Positions 28,943 to 41,789 of a stretch of DNA of 64,000 bases are shown one piece after another. Each line of letters opens with the position of its first letter. The stretch's first letter is position 1. The notes under the pieces are model-generated. The model saw only the letters and a list, made by a program, of their open reading frames with translations. It ran no database searches and had not been told where the DNA came from. Origin of the DNA: Absidia repens (Eukaryota > Mucoromycota > Mucoromycetes > Mucorales > Cunninghamellaceae). The stretch is taken from the NCBI GenBank assembly GCA_002105175.1, contig MCGE01000003.1:1612001-1676000 (forward strand), given 5' to 3'. The translations under genes and the position numbers were made by a program.

Positions 28943-30099
28943 TGTGATAATGTTATATAATAGTTATAAAGATAAAGTAAGATAAAAAAAAAGGAAAGAA
29001 AGAGGTTAAAGTACGGTGTTTAAAAAAATCTGAGGTGAGAAATAAATTCGAAAAACCTTATCACGAGGAACAAATATCATTAACGATATTTATGTCATTC
29101 GTTTTTAAGATTATTGCTTCCCGCCCAGACCATAAAAAGAGATCGATGATTTACGCCAGTATCATAAGATGGATGTAAGAGAGGTTCAAACGGTCAAAGG
29201 TTGAAACTCGACTTTTATACAACCAAGAAAGTACTTTGAATAAAAAATGTACAGTATTCTCATCGTTTTATTTCTCTAGTGCAATGCAACATCTTCAACT
29301 GGTCAAGTAAAAAAAAAAAAAACCAAAAAAAAACCATGATTTAAAACGCCTTCATCACATGTACGAGCTTGTTTCTGATCACACTGGCTTGAGTTTCGTG
29401 GCTCCCATTAAAGGAAACTCCATCAAATCCATCTCCGATTCATGTAAAGATTAAAAATCCTCGACGTTCATTTGTTGCCCGCCCATATTGAGACTGGTAC
29501 GGAACCCGTGATACGAGCACAATGAGTGAATGACAATTCTGTGGAATAAAAAAGATTTAGTGACTTATCTCTTTTGCATTGTATCCTACATAGACATTGC
29601 ATGAGCAGAATTATGCAGCAATATCCATATCATATAATAGGGCCACGAGAAAATATTCCAATTAGGAAAGGCCATTTGATACGTCTAAGTAATAGTACAC
29701 TTTTCTAGAACATTTTTTTCTCTAGGCATCCAGGGGTAGTAAATCACTTGTGATTTATATTCGCGTGGGAATTTTAACCAACCCACAACCACACTAAGAA
29801 AGGGGACAGCCTTGGAATGATACAATATCTTACAAACATATGCACTCTACTTAGATTTCCGGCGATATGGTTTTTTAAACCGCCATGCGAATGTTTGCTG
29901 GATTACAGTACCTTGTTTTTTTTTTTTTTGTAAGAATTAAAAATTCAGATCAAGGTATATCTTCATTTGGGAGACTATGAAATTGTACGATACCGCTTTG
30001 CTTTCTTACTCAGTTTCCATCACGAAGAGTCTGACTACGCATCGTGCTAAAAAATATTTATCAGGCAAATCATAATTTGTATAATCATGATCTGGGAAT
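28943..30099. other. Intergenic region, no gene seen
   Basis: AT-rich spacer upstream of the FHA-RING gene. It holds a perfect 7-bp-arm palindrome AAATCACTTGTGATTT near 29742-29757 and poly(A)/poly(T) runs. No reading frame is supported. Confidence 0.5.
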
Positions 30100-31020
30100 C
30101 TCAGACACCTCACATAATACTGTTAGACTGCCGGTTCTTGAATGTGCATGTATTCAACATCACCTTTATTAGCGTTCAGTCTTACACCAATGATAATAGA
30201 GGATATATTTACAAAAGAGGCACCTCTGATATTAACTTATAACTGACTTACCAGAACTCTACAAACGACTTCTGCATGTGATATAGTATAAAATAGGAAA
30301 ATCAAGCAAGTGTGATTCGCTAAAAGGAGGAATTTTACTATATCATTTTGGTATCGATAATCAATAACATCCTGAATGAAAGACTTCTGGTTGGAGAGGA
30401 TATATTAAAAACCATGAAAATGATAATTAAAAATAAAAAAACAAAGACTAGTTTTGGTTGTGTTGGTGTAAAGGAAGACTAATAAATAGTGAGGGGAACT
30501 TATTCATAGAATATGGACAAATGTTCTTGGTTAAAAGAAGATATATTTTATTCAAACATCATTGTTAACGAGAGACACGGATGGTCAATGCTATCTAAGG
30601 GTGAGGAGAGGTAAAGAGAAAAAAAAATCTACTATAGAGAAGATGATCCAAATGCATGGAAGAGACTAATAGTAAAATACACGACATATTTTATTCATAA
30701 ACTACTATAACTATATTGAGCTAAGCTAAGTAATATGGGACCATTCTAATGGTGGTTTCAAATATCAAACCCAAAATGAAAGAATTTGATCATGCAGGTT
30801 TGTGTTGCATTTTTTAAAATGCCCCTAATTCAAGTTCTAATCTAATCCAAGATCACCAGTAACTCCATTCAATCAAGATGATAAATAACCTGAAAAAAAA
30901 GGAAAAGGAAACAAAAAAGAACAGGAGAGAAAAAAGAAAAAAATCTTGTGTGGCGGAGTGCAAATACGTCATTTTAAAATAAAATTGGCCACCTGTGTAT
31001 GATGCGTGGGGTCGAAGTGA
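30100..31020 (-). repeat. Interspersed repeat copy F (diverged)
   Basis: Minus-orientation copy. Core at about 30690-30870 retains the 'CATTTTGGGTTTGATATTTGAAACCACCATTAG' type region and a terminal GAATAAAATATGTC; a second AATAAA module lies near 30545. The first part is strongly diverged and the distal end is uncertain. Confidence 0.55.
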
Positions 31021-31110
31021 AACCTACCAAACAAAATGATCATCATTACTAGAATCCAAACTAGTGGGCGGGGCTTTTAGTCTTGGTCTGAATTTTCCTT
31101 TTTTTTTTTG

Positions 31111-31120
31111 CATATAAATA
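31111..31120 (+). promoter_or_regulatory. TATA box of small orphan gene
   Basis: CATATAAATA lies 48 nt upstream of the ATG at 31159, just after a T run. Spacing and sequence fit a core promoter. Confidence 0.45.
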
Positions 31121-31158
31121 CCTTTCAAGTTTCAAAACGACAGCAGTAATTGCTCAAC

Positions 31159-31473
31159 ATGGATATTGGAAATCTTGATAATCTCTTTACTAAGAAAAAA
31201 GCAACAAATAATACTGAGGAAGGAACAGTACCCGCAAAAGGAAAAGAACCGTCTTCATTGAACGACATGATGCATCAAGTTGGCGACTATAATATAGCAA
31301 CCTCCTCTGTTAAACCAATGAAATATAATGAAAGCAGTAACAGTGATGATGATACTAGTCGTGAATCCTCAAAATCATCCGCCAAACGTACTGCTGCGAA
31401 CGCCATAGCAAATGTTGCTTCAGTAATTGCACCCACCACAGCCACTCCTCCTGTTGCCCCTCCTCATGATTAG
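31159..31473 (+). CDS. Small hydrophilic protein of unknown function
   Basis: Single-exon frame of 104 residues. I do not recognise a family. The N-terminal half is Lys/Glu/Asn-rich and polar ('MDIGNLDNLFTKKKA'), the middle has an acidic Ser-Asp stretch, and the C-terminus is an Ala/Thr/Pro-rich tail. No signal peptide or membrane helix. Support for a real gene comes from the TATA box, an ATG following 'CAAC', and an AATAAA about 60 nt after the stop; homology is not visible. It could be a lineage-specific intrinsically disordered protein. Confidence 0.5.
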   Translation: MDIGNLDNLFTKKKATNNTEEGTVPAKGKEPSSLNDMMHQVGDYNIATSSVKPMKYNESSNSDDDTSRESSKSSAKRTAANAIANVASVIAPTTATPPVAPPHD

Positions 31474-31899
31474 CGTAACACCCTGGCCTCTTCTTTTCTT
31501 CCCCCTTTTTTTTATCTCTATAAATTATAACTTCAATAAACAAAATATATTCGATAAACGAGATATACAATATTCTCTAACGATTATAGTATGCGTATAT
31601 GTTGTCGAAACATGACTTTTTCTAATTTCCGCATAGGCTTTCAGAAAACATCGCTTCAATACAAATGTAAATGCATGTCTCTGGTCTATCGATCATCGAC
31701 CAATCAGAAAAAAAATAAAATAATAATATCATAACGATCAAAAAGTTAAAACACAGTTCACAAAGTCGTAATTTTTATTCAAAAAAATCCATATTTTCTA
31801 TACACTAAACTAAATATATACATAAAAATGATGCTACTACATGATGCTAATAATAAAAATAATAATATGTGCTAATAAAGGAAGAGGTCGCATGACTAA
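31474..31899. other. Convergent 3' spacer
   Basis: Tail-to-tail spacer between the orphan gene and the lipase gene with AATAAA-type signals on both strands. No gene. Confidence 0.6.
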
Positions 31900-34877
31900 C
31901 TAACGGGTATACTCTTCATCAATCATTTGCGACTCGCCACCACTACGACTTGAAGTATGCTTGAGTTCATGTTCTGCCAGTATTGTTTTCGCCTTGTCTG
32001 CTGTCGATTCATGCTCCTGGTTTCGTTTGTTCACATCCTCATTCCGATCTTGTTCTACTGCAGTCTTTATGGATTCAGTCGTTGGCGTTACGGAAGCCAT
32101 CGCTATGTCAAAAGTGGAGGGAAGATGATCAAGGATAATCGACTTTTTCAGTATCAGTTCACTCGACACTCTTTTCGCTGATGTTCGTTCTACCACAATC
32201 CTGGTTTTATTTTCGGGCGTAGGATCCTAAAAAAAAAAAAAGAAAAGAGAAATGAGCCGTCATTTAACAGGGGGGAGGGAGGGAGGGAGGGAGGGAAAAC
32301 GCCCATTAATATACTTACCAACCAGAATTGATACACTGTTCCGGCAACATATAGCTTTAAAAAAACAAACATCATATACTAAGTATATAAGCCATTCGTT
32401 ATTATGGGGGGGTTTTTTTTTCACTTACTCTTGGATTTTCCTGGGATTCAATACATCTTTGTCTACATTCAGCCACTTGTTTGAACACTTCCTCCCATTT
32501 CTGCTTCCCAGGTCCATTATCCGACCATACAAGTGCGCTAATCCCTGTGCGCTGTGTTGCTTCATATCCAGCAATAATCATCTGCTTGAGGTCCATCATT
32601 GATCCATAACAGAGCTTGCTAACGACATCGTCCGCAAAAACCACTGATTGGATATGGTCCTAGAAGGATATCAATAATATGAATGGTCAATGATAATTAC
32701 GGCTTCTATGTTAAGTTTTTTACCTTATATTTTTCTGATAATTCTAAAGAGAGACCACAAGCAGGTGCGTATCCAATGCTTTGAAGAACAAAGTTGTCAG
32801 GTTTGCCTTTCTTGAGTTCGTCCATATAGTCCAGTAGCATGATGGTCAAGATAGCAGCAGTAGCAGCCCCTAAAGAGTGGCCCACAATGTACAAGGCAGA
32901 TATCGGTTGGGAATTGATGTATGCGATCAACTTGGGAGCCAGATGATCGAAGAACCACATCGCCGAGTTCTATTAGAAAGAAGAGACAATTCCATAAATA
33001 CGAAATGTCCCGGTATTTTTTTTCCCCCTCCATTCCAAATCCAGGACTCTGTCAATCTATATTACCTTCATTCCTTTATGGACCAACCCTCCTTTCCAAG
33101 GTTCATACTCGCAAACTAAATCAGTCATTGTGTCAAAAGAACCCTGTAGAGAATCATAAAAATGGTTCAGTAAGCATGCTACTCATCAAAGTCATCCGAC
33201 CTTCCCTCTTTTTTTTTTTCTTCTCTTACCATTGTCCCACGAATAGATAGCACAATAGAATTGGTCGACCGGTCATGAGCAATAAAGTAGCTTGGACGAA
33301 ACGCTTGACCCGATCGAAATTCATACGCAAGCAAATCGTGCTCGGATAGTGAGAGATGTTCCATCAAACTTCTTGCATTGGAGTGAAACCTGGTAGCATC
33401 CAAGAAATATCCGTTTCCTTGACCAATAAAATTGAGTCCCTTCCAGCCATAGGATGCCATGGAAAACCGCCACAGATGTGATGCCAATTGCATTTCAGAT
33501 ACATCCTTGACAATGTCGTATGTTCGTTCCCTAGTAAGCTCTTGATAAAACTTTTCCACAACTGCAGACCCAATTAAAACCTGTAAATTCGATAGTTCAA
33601 AGCCTTGTCCCTATTTGAAGTATATACATATATACATATATATATTAGTTCAACACGAACAAACTGTATCGTTTTCAATTTCCAAAACTTTTTTTTTTTT
33701 TTTGTCACTTACAAAAGCAGCCAATAGTTTCCTAATAGCCCGTAATACTTGATTCGTTTCTTTACTGATAACCCAAGAGCCAAATGCATCCAGAATGGGG
33801 TATGGTTTCAAACTGTCATCCATATCATTTAGAATATCCACTTTGTGAGAGGCGGTGCCATTTCCATCCATAGTAGTTGGCTCTGATAAGATTGGGTGTA
33901 GTGGATTCCAAAAAGCAAACCAAGAGCTGACGGATTCCATCATAGATTTTTTTTCTTCAGGTTGGGAAGGTTGAATTGGCTTTGTTGTAGCTGGTAGATG
34001 ATCATTGGCGTGAGGCTCGATATGAGAGATGATGTTGCTTTCGATTCCACCCACAGAGAATGTCAAAGGGTGATTGTCGATTGATTCAGAATGATGGCCA
34101 TCAAAGCTGCGTTTATTATTAGAAATTTCCGTTGATCCAAAGCAGTCGTATCTGTCGTCGAATCGGTATAGCGAGTGTTCTTGTTGTTGTTGTTCCTTGT
34201 CCTCAATAATTGTGCCGAAGTAATCCCCTTCGTCGTATTTACGAAATTGAATAATGCGTGCATCCCGGTACTGTTGTATTTGCTGCCGAAAGTTGCCCGC
34301 TTTGGTTGAACCATGTTCGGAGGTGTCACCAGGTGCTGGTGGAGAGTCGTCGCTATCGGTGTCCAATACAGCATTTGGTAACTGTCCACGATTTTGAAGC
34401 TTACCGTCCAAAGAATAGTGAGTGATGCTTTGGAATTGGTATGTAATTTTAGCTTGAAGAGCTCCAACGCTGGAGGTTGCTGTTGTTTTCCTAGTTGCAA
34501 AGGAACTTGCGCCGGAGGCGAGGCTCTTGTCCCAGACTTCGAAAAAACTTGTAAACGTGTCAGGCATGTTTTCCAGTTGTATTAGTCGTATTTCCGCTCG
34601 TCCAACATGCCGATCCGGTAATAGCAAATAATAATCGTAAACATCAAGTTGAATTGTATCAAAAAGTTGGGCATGATAGGAGACCTTCAACTCAAAGCCT
34701 TCATTCCATTTGCCATCAGGATACTCCGAGATCGAGGTTTGGTAGATCTGATCTAGAAGACATGAGTAAGTACTAAGGAAAAACAACAAAAATTTCCCTT
34801 CACTTATTGAAAGCTATTACATACCCCCCATTGTAATACGGACATATGGACGAGATATGTTGACATAGAGGTAACAA
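31900..34877 (-). CDS. C2-domain lipase_3 (sn1-specific diacylglycerol lipase type), 5' exon unresolved
   Basis: Supported minus-strand exons: 34877-34825, 34752-33713, 33610-33230, 33143-33066, 32969-32724, 32659-32429, 32354-32319, 32226-31900, about 797 residues in all. The N-terminus is a C2 domain ('RPYVRITMGDQIYQT', 'DTIQLDVYDYY', 'HVGRAEIRL'). After a long disordered linker comes the alpha/beta-hydrolase core with 'SIVLSIRGTM', the nucleophile elbow 'YIVGHSLGAAT', a candidate catalytic Asp in 'VVFADDVVSKL' and a candidate His in 'ILDHLPSTF'. This matches class-3 lipases of the DAGL type, which hydrolyse diacylglycerol at sn-1 at membranes. A candidate start at 35031 (minus) ends at a GT donor, but its phase does not fit the 34877 acceptor, so the true first exon is unknown. 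Confidence 0.82.
32270..32295 (+). repeat. (GGGA)n tract in a lipase intron, G-quadruplex-capable
   Basis: Six G runs of three or more separated by single A residues lie in the intron between the last two lipase exons. On the coding (minus) strand this is a C-rich polypyrimidine tract. Confidence 0.9.
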
Positions 34878-35031
34878 CTATTGAGATAAATCTATATCAC
34901 GAAGGGAGTAGTAAAACAAGGGTTGGCTATTAATATTTTTATCTTGACTAAAATAAGAAAGCAATTCAGTTTACCTTTAGTTTCCCAGAGGAATCAGTCG
35001 ATATCAAAGATTGAGCAGATTTGTCTGTCAT

Positions 35032-35869
35032 GTGCGTGTAGAAGTTTTTTGAGTCGAGAGGAAGGAAAAATGCCAACCAAAAGGTTTTTATGCGTACAAG
35101 AAAAAGTATTTCAATTCCCGACTTGACGCAGATCTAAATATGTAACCCAAACCAGTAAATTAGAAAACAAAACCGACTTTTTTTTTTTTTTTTTTTTTTT
35201 TTGACGTAAACCCCTTCCACAATAGTGAAAAAATCAAATATGTGTATGACATTAATTTTGCATTCTACATTGCGCCAAAATTTCCGTGAAATAATACAGT
35301 TTCTTTACTATGCTTTGGGATAAAGGTTCAGGGTTCACAGTTTGAAATACCGCCTGGTTTGAAAAAAATATCACTAGGGTCATGATATTGCATTTCCAAT
35401 TGGTGTGTAATTCGAATAACGATATTTTTATTCGACGTCCTCAACATCATCCATTTGTGGGAAGAAGTAGGTGAGGTTGGATGCGAATTTGGTCGAATCC
35501 CTTTCTATATAGTGAGAGATAGCTCTTTGAGCTAGTAGTATAAAAGATGCAATATGATAAACCAAGGCGAGCATTACATTTTGAGTCCAGAAAGTTGGAA
35601 TTCGTATGTTGGTGTGGTAGAAGATTAAACGGAAATACAGAAAACTCGGCCTTTCATGCTGCTCAAAACCAATCCGTCCTTATGTAGTACAATATCAAGA
35701 AATTCATTTTCCTGGTCAAATATATAAAAATATACAGTAAAAAATTCCCATTTTGCCCAATCCTGCTGTCAGACAACCCTAAGTACTGGTAAAATCCAGG
35801 AAAATCAATAAAATCGCCAAATGAAATACCTTGCCCCTTCCAAGCGTAACCCATGCCAGCAAGACACAT
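35032..35869. other. Intergenic region upstream of lipase gene
   Basis: It may contain the missing lipase 5' exon. A T run of about 25 nt lies near 35178-35202. No other gene seen. Confidence 0.45.
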
Positions 35870-36610
35870 CAAAAACCCGCCACAAGAGAACTGTTAGGGG
35901 TAGTATGAGAGTGACTATTGGGGGATCTGAAGAATGGTCAAAATCTATTTTAAAAACGGATCTAATACACTTTATAAGGCAGACAATGCATAAGAAAGAC
36001 TATAAATTAATATCTTTTATTGAAGCACCACAACGGTTAACGCTAATCAAAAGGGATTATGGTAATAAAAAGGGGTCTGCTGCACTAGACATGAGAAGGT
36101 CTAACGGGACATTTTGATTAAAGTACGTAAAAAAAAAGACATATTTTATTCAAAGGTAGATTCAAACTATGGACAAAACCAATACTAAACTAAGCTGATG
36201 GAAGTTCCAAAAGGCTAACTAATGTTGGGTCAAAATCCTGAATCCAAAATGAAAGGGATTCCCGAGCATGCTGTCATCCGAGATCTGAAAACCCTTCTAA
36301 ACTGTTCCTGACACTATTTCAAGTCCAACATAATCTCATTGAAGTTGAATAATATAGGAAAAAATGAAAATGAAAAGAAAGAGAGACGAAAAACTAAAAT
36401 AGGCGAAAATAAGATTCACGTGTGCGGGATGCGAAATCCTTCTGTGAGCTGTAGCTCAGACCATTCCCCCTGAGTTTTTATTCAGAAGGCCGCTGTCTTA
36501 CCAGATATAGCATGGCTACATGCAATTTCCCTTTCCACTGGGTTTCGTTATTGTGAGTTCCCATTGTAATTGAACTGGCATCTGAAAGATATAGGCTGAA
36601 AATTAGCGGA
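35870..36610 (-). repeat. Interspersed repeat copy G
   Basis: Minus-orientation copy. A degenerate CACGTGTGCGGG box lies at 36418-36429, the core at about 36340-36130 ends in GAATAAAATATGTC, and a TTCAATAAAAG module is near 36010-36025. Beyond the box (36430-36610) it resembles the same part of copy A. An ORF at 35821-36117 (plus) lies across it and is fortuitous. Confidence 0.7.
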
Positions 36611-37649
36611 TAGGTTAGGCATGTGACAGATACACAACTAGGGTGTAGCAACTAATTGAGTATCGTTGTTATTCGGTTTGATTAATGTAACAAAAATCAA
36701 AGATGGTTTAGATAATTGTTGTTGGGGATTACAAGGTCTCACGACTAGTGTCAATTTTATATTAAATATTGATTGTAATCGGATACCTGTATACAGAAAT
36801 GATATTCTGGACAAGATAAATTGCTATGATGTTAGCTCACAAGGAGCAATATATCCTTAATTTATATTCAAGTCGTCGGCCAATCAAATTTAACGTTATA
36901 TTACTTTGGTCGGGCGCCAATCCTTGGCGAAAAGAAAAAGAAATAAAACAAGAGTAAGCCAATAGTAAGGAACAACAGTTTTTTTTTCTTCAGAAAATTG
37001 CAAAACGCAAATGAATTAATACAAAAAAGATTTGATTAAAAGGTCTCGCTCTATCGTTTAGTCTGATGAGGTAGTTCGAGAACTTGTGCATTTGGAACGC
37101 GGAGTCAGAAGGTAAGCACAGAAATATGTACCATAGTGCAAAAAATAAAATAAAAAATAAAAAAAATAAAAGATCGGGGCGCGTGAGAGAGTTGGCATAT
37201 GTATTCATCATAAAACAAGTTGACGATTATATCATATGTAAAGAGGCAAAAAGCTCATGTATACAACGTGCAAAAAACGAATGAATTCTTTGAGTCTACA
37301 GCAATTCAATTGAGTGATGATCTCTAGTTTATTTGATTAGTAAGAGGAAATCATGATACGATCTTAAATGAAGACCGGAGCAACCCAGGGTACTTCTTGG
37401 AACGCCTACTTTCAGTGACCGACTTAACCTTTAATGGAGTGGGCCTGTTCTCCAAACTTCATTTCCGGGATTGATCCTAATTATAAAAAATTTAAAAAGG
37501 CGCTCACTTTTAAAGTCGAAGTCTAAGCTTGGGCTTTTTTTAATTTTCTGTTTCTTTCGCTTCCATTTTTTTTATTTTTTTTTATTCAAAGCCCAAATTT
37601 GCCCTACCTCTTCTCTATTCTTCTTTTTTACAAGTGGGGATATTTTTTG
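36611..37649. other. Intergenic region, no gene seen
   Basis: AT-rich DNA leading to the LIM-RhoGAP gene, with a pyrimidine-rich leader in the last 110 nt before its ATG. Short ORFs are unsupported. Confidence 0.5.
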
Positions 37650-40600
37650 ATGGCTACCTACTTGGAGGATCCCGCTATTATTGGCGAAGAATATGATGAT
37701 CCACGGTGTCATGGTTGCAGCAACCCTATAGACGATGGCTCAGTGGTGCAGTTTGGTAAGGGGATATGGCATTTTGAATGGTAAGTAAAAAAGAAAAAAT
37801 TAGTAGTAGTAGTAATAGTAGCGGACGCACTGTGCATTACAAAAGAGAGCTTACCCTTCCAACCACGCCTTGTTTTGCTATGTTTGGTTTCTAGTTTTCG
37901 CTGCTCGAAGTGTCTCGATCTGGTGGAATGCTACAGCAACCTTTTACTCTTGAGTGATGGCAGTCCTATATGTGAAAAATGCTCTTACAACTGCAAAGCC
38001 TGCGACAAAACTATCAAGGATGAGGCTATCATGGCTGGTAAGACAATAGGAGACAATAGCGGATATCTACTGATTACTAACAGTGTATTGATTTCGCGTG
38101 TTTTACTATGTTCATAGGAGACCAGGCCTATCACGCAGATTGCTTCCGATGCATTCAATGTCATACCAAAATCGATGATTTGATATTCACTCAGACGAAC
38201 AAGGTAAGCTTCCTTACAATAGGAGGAAAAGGTGTGGTTTAGAGGTGCTAATCTAATGATATTTATATTCAGGGGATATTCTGCACACATTGTCATGAAA
38301 GTCGGAAACAGCTGCGCCAACGACGGAAAGAAGAGAAGCAACGCCAACAACAAAGACAGAATGAAGTGAACTCATCTGAACGGTTCCTCAATCGAGGCTC
38401 TGATCAATCGTCTTCTTCTGACGACTATAAAAAGGTAAGCAAACTTGAGTAGCAGAATATAAAAGGTTTATAATCATAATCTGGTTTTTTGTTTTTTCCA
38501 TAAATACAGAACCGATCCAACATCGTGTATTCTGATTTGGACCTCAACACTTCTCTGAATACCCGGCAACCACCATCAACAATGTCTCGACAGATCTCCA
38601 CCAACTCTATTTTGAACGACTACGTCGATCCAGCACCTATTCCATCTGTACCATCCTCTACTATTAATGAAGAAATCTATCAACAAAAACAGGCGACATC
38701 ATCAGAACTATCAATGCAGGAATTAATTGAACTCAACAACATGCTGAATGCAGCCATCCAAAGCGGAATGACCGACGAAAATATACCCAGTCCACCACTA
38801 GAAACACATGACCTTTTGGCCTTGTCAACATCCTCCAATACGAAAGATGACACGCATAACCTACATCATGAACTTGAACGAACTAAAGCAAAACTCTTCA
38901 ATGTCGAAACCAAGTTTGATCAAATTAAGGTAATCAATGGGTAGTAAATTGGGGATAAACGCAATTGTTTTATGCTAACCTATGTATTTTTTGAACATAT
39001 AGGACATTAGTCGGAAAGCTTTGGATGAATATAGCAAAATGAAGGATCGTTTCGATGCGGAAATTACAGCTCGGCAAAGCGCGGAAGAAAAAGTTACCAA
39101 ATTACAAAACGAACTCTCCTTTTATCACCACCTTAGTCTCTTTGGTGCAACTGAATTCATGAATCACTCAAGGGACGAATTGGCACAACTTCATAAGGTG
39201 AAAACACAGGTGGACAGAACAATAAATAACCTACGTGCCCAACGCGACACCATTTTTGATGACATTAACAGGTAAATCAAAAACTATAGATAGGCAAGGA
39301 ACCATTGACTCATTTCATCTTTTTGATTTATAGGCAAAAGCACGCCCATTGGGATCGGTTTTCCTTTACGCAACAGCAACAGCTTACTTCTCTTCAAAAC
39401 GATACTGATCATGCTCAACTGGGTTACAATCGACTTGTCAAGGCGCGGGACGACATTATTGCTGAAATGATTTTATTAAACAACAAAAACGCTGAATTGT
39501 CGAACCTCAACAACGACTTATCTCGAAGAATGACCGAGCGTGAACGTGAAGCGATGGCATTTATGGCAGGCACCAACTTTTTGTCCGAGGAATCATCAGC
39601 AAAAACAAGCGAATCCAGCAGCGGCCGACCATCACTTGACCAACCGAAATTAACAGCGCAACGGAGCAGTTTTACGGATGCAGTCGTTGCAGCAGCACCT
39701 CGCAAATTCAAATTTGGACGAAATCGAAGTAAAAGCAGTGGTGGCGACCCCATGATCGGATTACCCTATGATACCAACCTACCTGTATCTTTGGACAAAT
39801 CACAAGAAGGACAGCTACGTGTTGGCAACCATCTCTTCAACCATACCAAGTTCTTGCGACCTTCCAAATGTGATGTGTGCGGTGAAAAGATGTGGCGTGC
39901 CAACGAATTGAAATGTCAAGGTAAAAAGAAAAAGATATATATATGTGAAAGATATTGATTCTCCTTTTTTTTTTTTTTTTTTTTTTTTTGATTAAGAATG
40001 TCACTCTGTTTGTCATGTAAAGTGTGTTTACCGTACAGAACCTTGTCAAAGAAAATCATTGCCGGACTCTTCAAACACTGATGACCAACATAAAGGTATT
40101 TCCAAAAACGAAAATCTGCGAAGACTTACTTTCATTGTATTAAAGCACTATTCATCTTTGATTATTTTTTTCATAGTCTCGATTTTTGGTCATGATTTGA
40201 TCAAGCAAGTGCAGATGGAAGACAAAACTATCCCTCTTGTGGTCAGGAAATGTATTGACGCAGTGGAACAACGGGGAATGGATGATGAAGGCATTTATCG
40301 AAAATCTGGTGGTGCTGGGCAAATCCGCTCAATCCAAAACGCTTTTGAGTCAGGGGATGATATTGACCTCTGTGATGATGACCAATGGAACGACATTTGT
40401 GCTGTGACCAGTGTGCTGAAGCAGTATTTCCGCGATCTACCCAACCCTTTATTCACTTTCGATCATCATGAAAAGTGGATCAAAGCTACTTGTAAGAACA
40501 ACAGAAATATTGGTAGTGGACAAACTGCATACTGACTCTTTTATTATTATTGTTTTTGTTTTACATCTTTAATCTAGTCTCGAACGATGTCAAAACCAAA

Positions 40601-41044
40601 GCCGATTCCTATCAAAAACTTCTCCATACGATTCCTGTGGAACATTTTGACACCCTCAAATACTTGATGCAGCATTTAGCAAGGTAATGATTGACCTGAC
40701 TTTGTTTTAGTAATGGCTGACAGCTGACACATTATCTATTTAGAATTAATGCTAGGAACGACGAAAATCTAATGACAGCCAAGAATTTAGCAGTGGTGTT
40801 TGGACCTACTTTAATGCGGCATCAGGATGAAAATCAGGACTTGATGGAAATGCAACATAAGATTGGATGTATCGAATTTATGCTCAACCATATGGAGATT
40901 TTTGATGGCCCTGTACCAGTACCCAACAGATCAGCACCTTTGCCTGTACGGAAGAATTCTTTGCCAAGTCGTCATCGTCGTGATGGCTCGATTGGAATGC
41001 CTGCTTTGACTTTCCCTTCTCGTGACCAATCAAATTTTATTTAA
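37650..41044 (+). CDS. LIM-LIM-coiled coil-C1-RhoGAP protein (Rga-like)
   Basis: Eleven exons (37650-37780, 37895-38037, 38118-38203, 38273-38434, 38510-38929, 39003-39271, 39334-39920, 39997-40095, 40177-40491, 40578-40683, 40744-41044) give 872 residues. Two LIM domains come first ('CHGCSNPI', 'CFRCSKC', 'CKACDKTI', 'CFRCIQCHTKI', 'IFCTHCHE'). A long coiled coil follows (about residues 290-500), then a C1 zinc finger ('HTKFLRPSKCDVCGEKMW', 'CHSVCHVKC') and a RhoGAP domain with the arginine finger in 'DEGIYRKSGG' and 'AVVFGPTLM'. The protein should stimulate GTP hydrolysis by a Rho/Cdc42 GTPase at sites of polarised growth, as yeast Rga1/Rga2 do; the C1 domain suggests lipid recruitment. Intron 7 has a poly(T) run of about 24 nt. 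Confidence 0.92.
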
Positions 41045-41754
41045 TTCCGCTTTTTTTTTTTATCACCCTCTTTCTGTATTCTTCTCAGCCCCCCTTCCTT
41101 ATTTTATATCTTCCACTGTTTGTCTTTGTAGATAGTTTGCATATTTATATATTATTATTATTCTTCTTCTTTTGCAAGTGTGGAGCTGGTCTCTCACTAT
41201 ATTAAAACAATGAATAAAAATCTTTTGACAAAACCTCTTTTTATTATTATTATTATTATTCAGATGTGATGGTCCTTTGAAACTGTTATACTTGCTCTAG
41301 TGTTTTTTGTTCCTTTCTGAAATGGTTTCTTACGGTGCTCAGAATTCTGGAAATGGAATGGCAGGAATATTCGCACTCCGGCTCACATGAATTTTGAATT
41401 TTTTCTCTGTCCCCCTTTTTTTACCTTTCTCTTTCTTTTTCTTTCTTAGAAAATTTTTTTCTATAAAGTGCTGGTCATCTTGGGTTAGTATTAGAACTTC
41501 AATTAGGGGCGTTCTGAAAATTCAATATAAACAACGTGGGGAACCTTTTCATTTTGGATTCATGATTTGGAACCACCATTAGGTTAGCCTCTATCTTAGA
41601 AATATAGCCATGAAACCGCCATTAGCTTAGCATAGTGTTAGTTGCCATAATTCATATATACATCTGAATAAAACAGGTCTTATATTTCTTTTTACTATTA
41701 GTCTCTCTCTCTCTTATACGTTTGATCTTTTTGTCAAATGGGTTCTTTTTGCCT

Positions 41755-41789
<35 letters not shown>

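Noticed and set aside
29742..29757. Palindrome AAATCACTTGTGATTT as an operator or terminator
   Set aside because: Isolated, far from any gene start, and short enough to occur by chance in AT-rich DNA.
35821..36117. 98-codon plus-strand ORF with ordinary composition
   Set aside because: It runs antisense across repeat copy G, whose homologous parts in other copies are not open.
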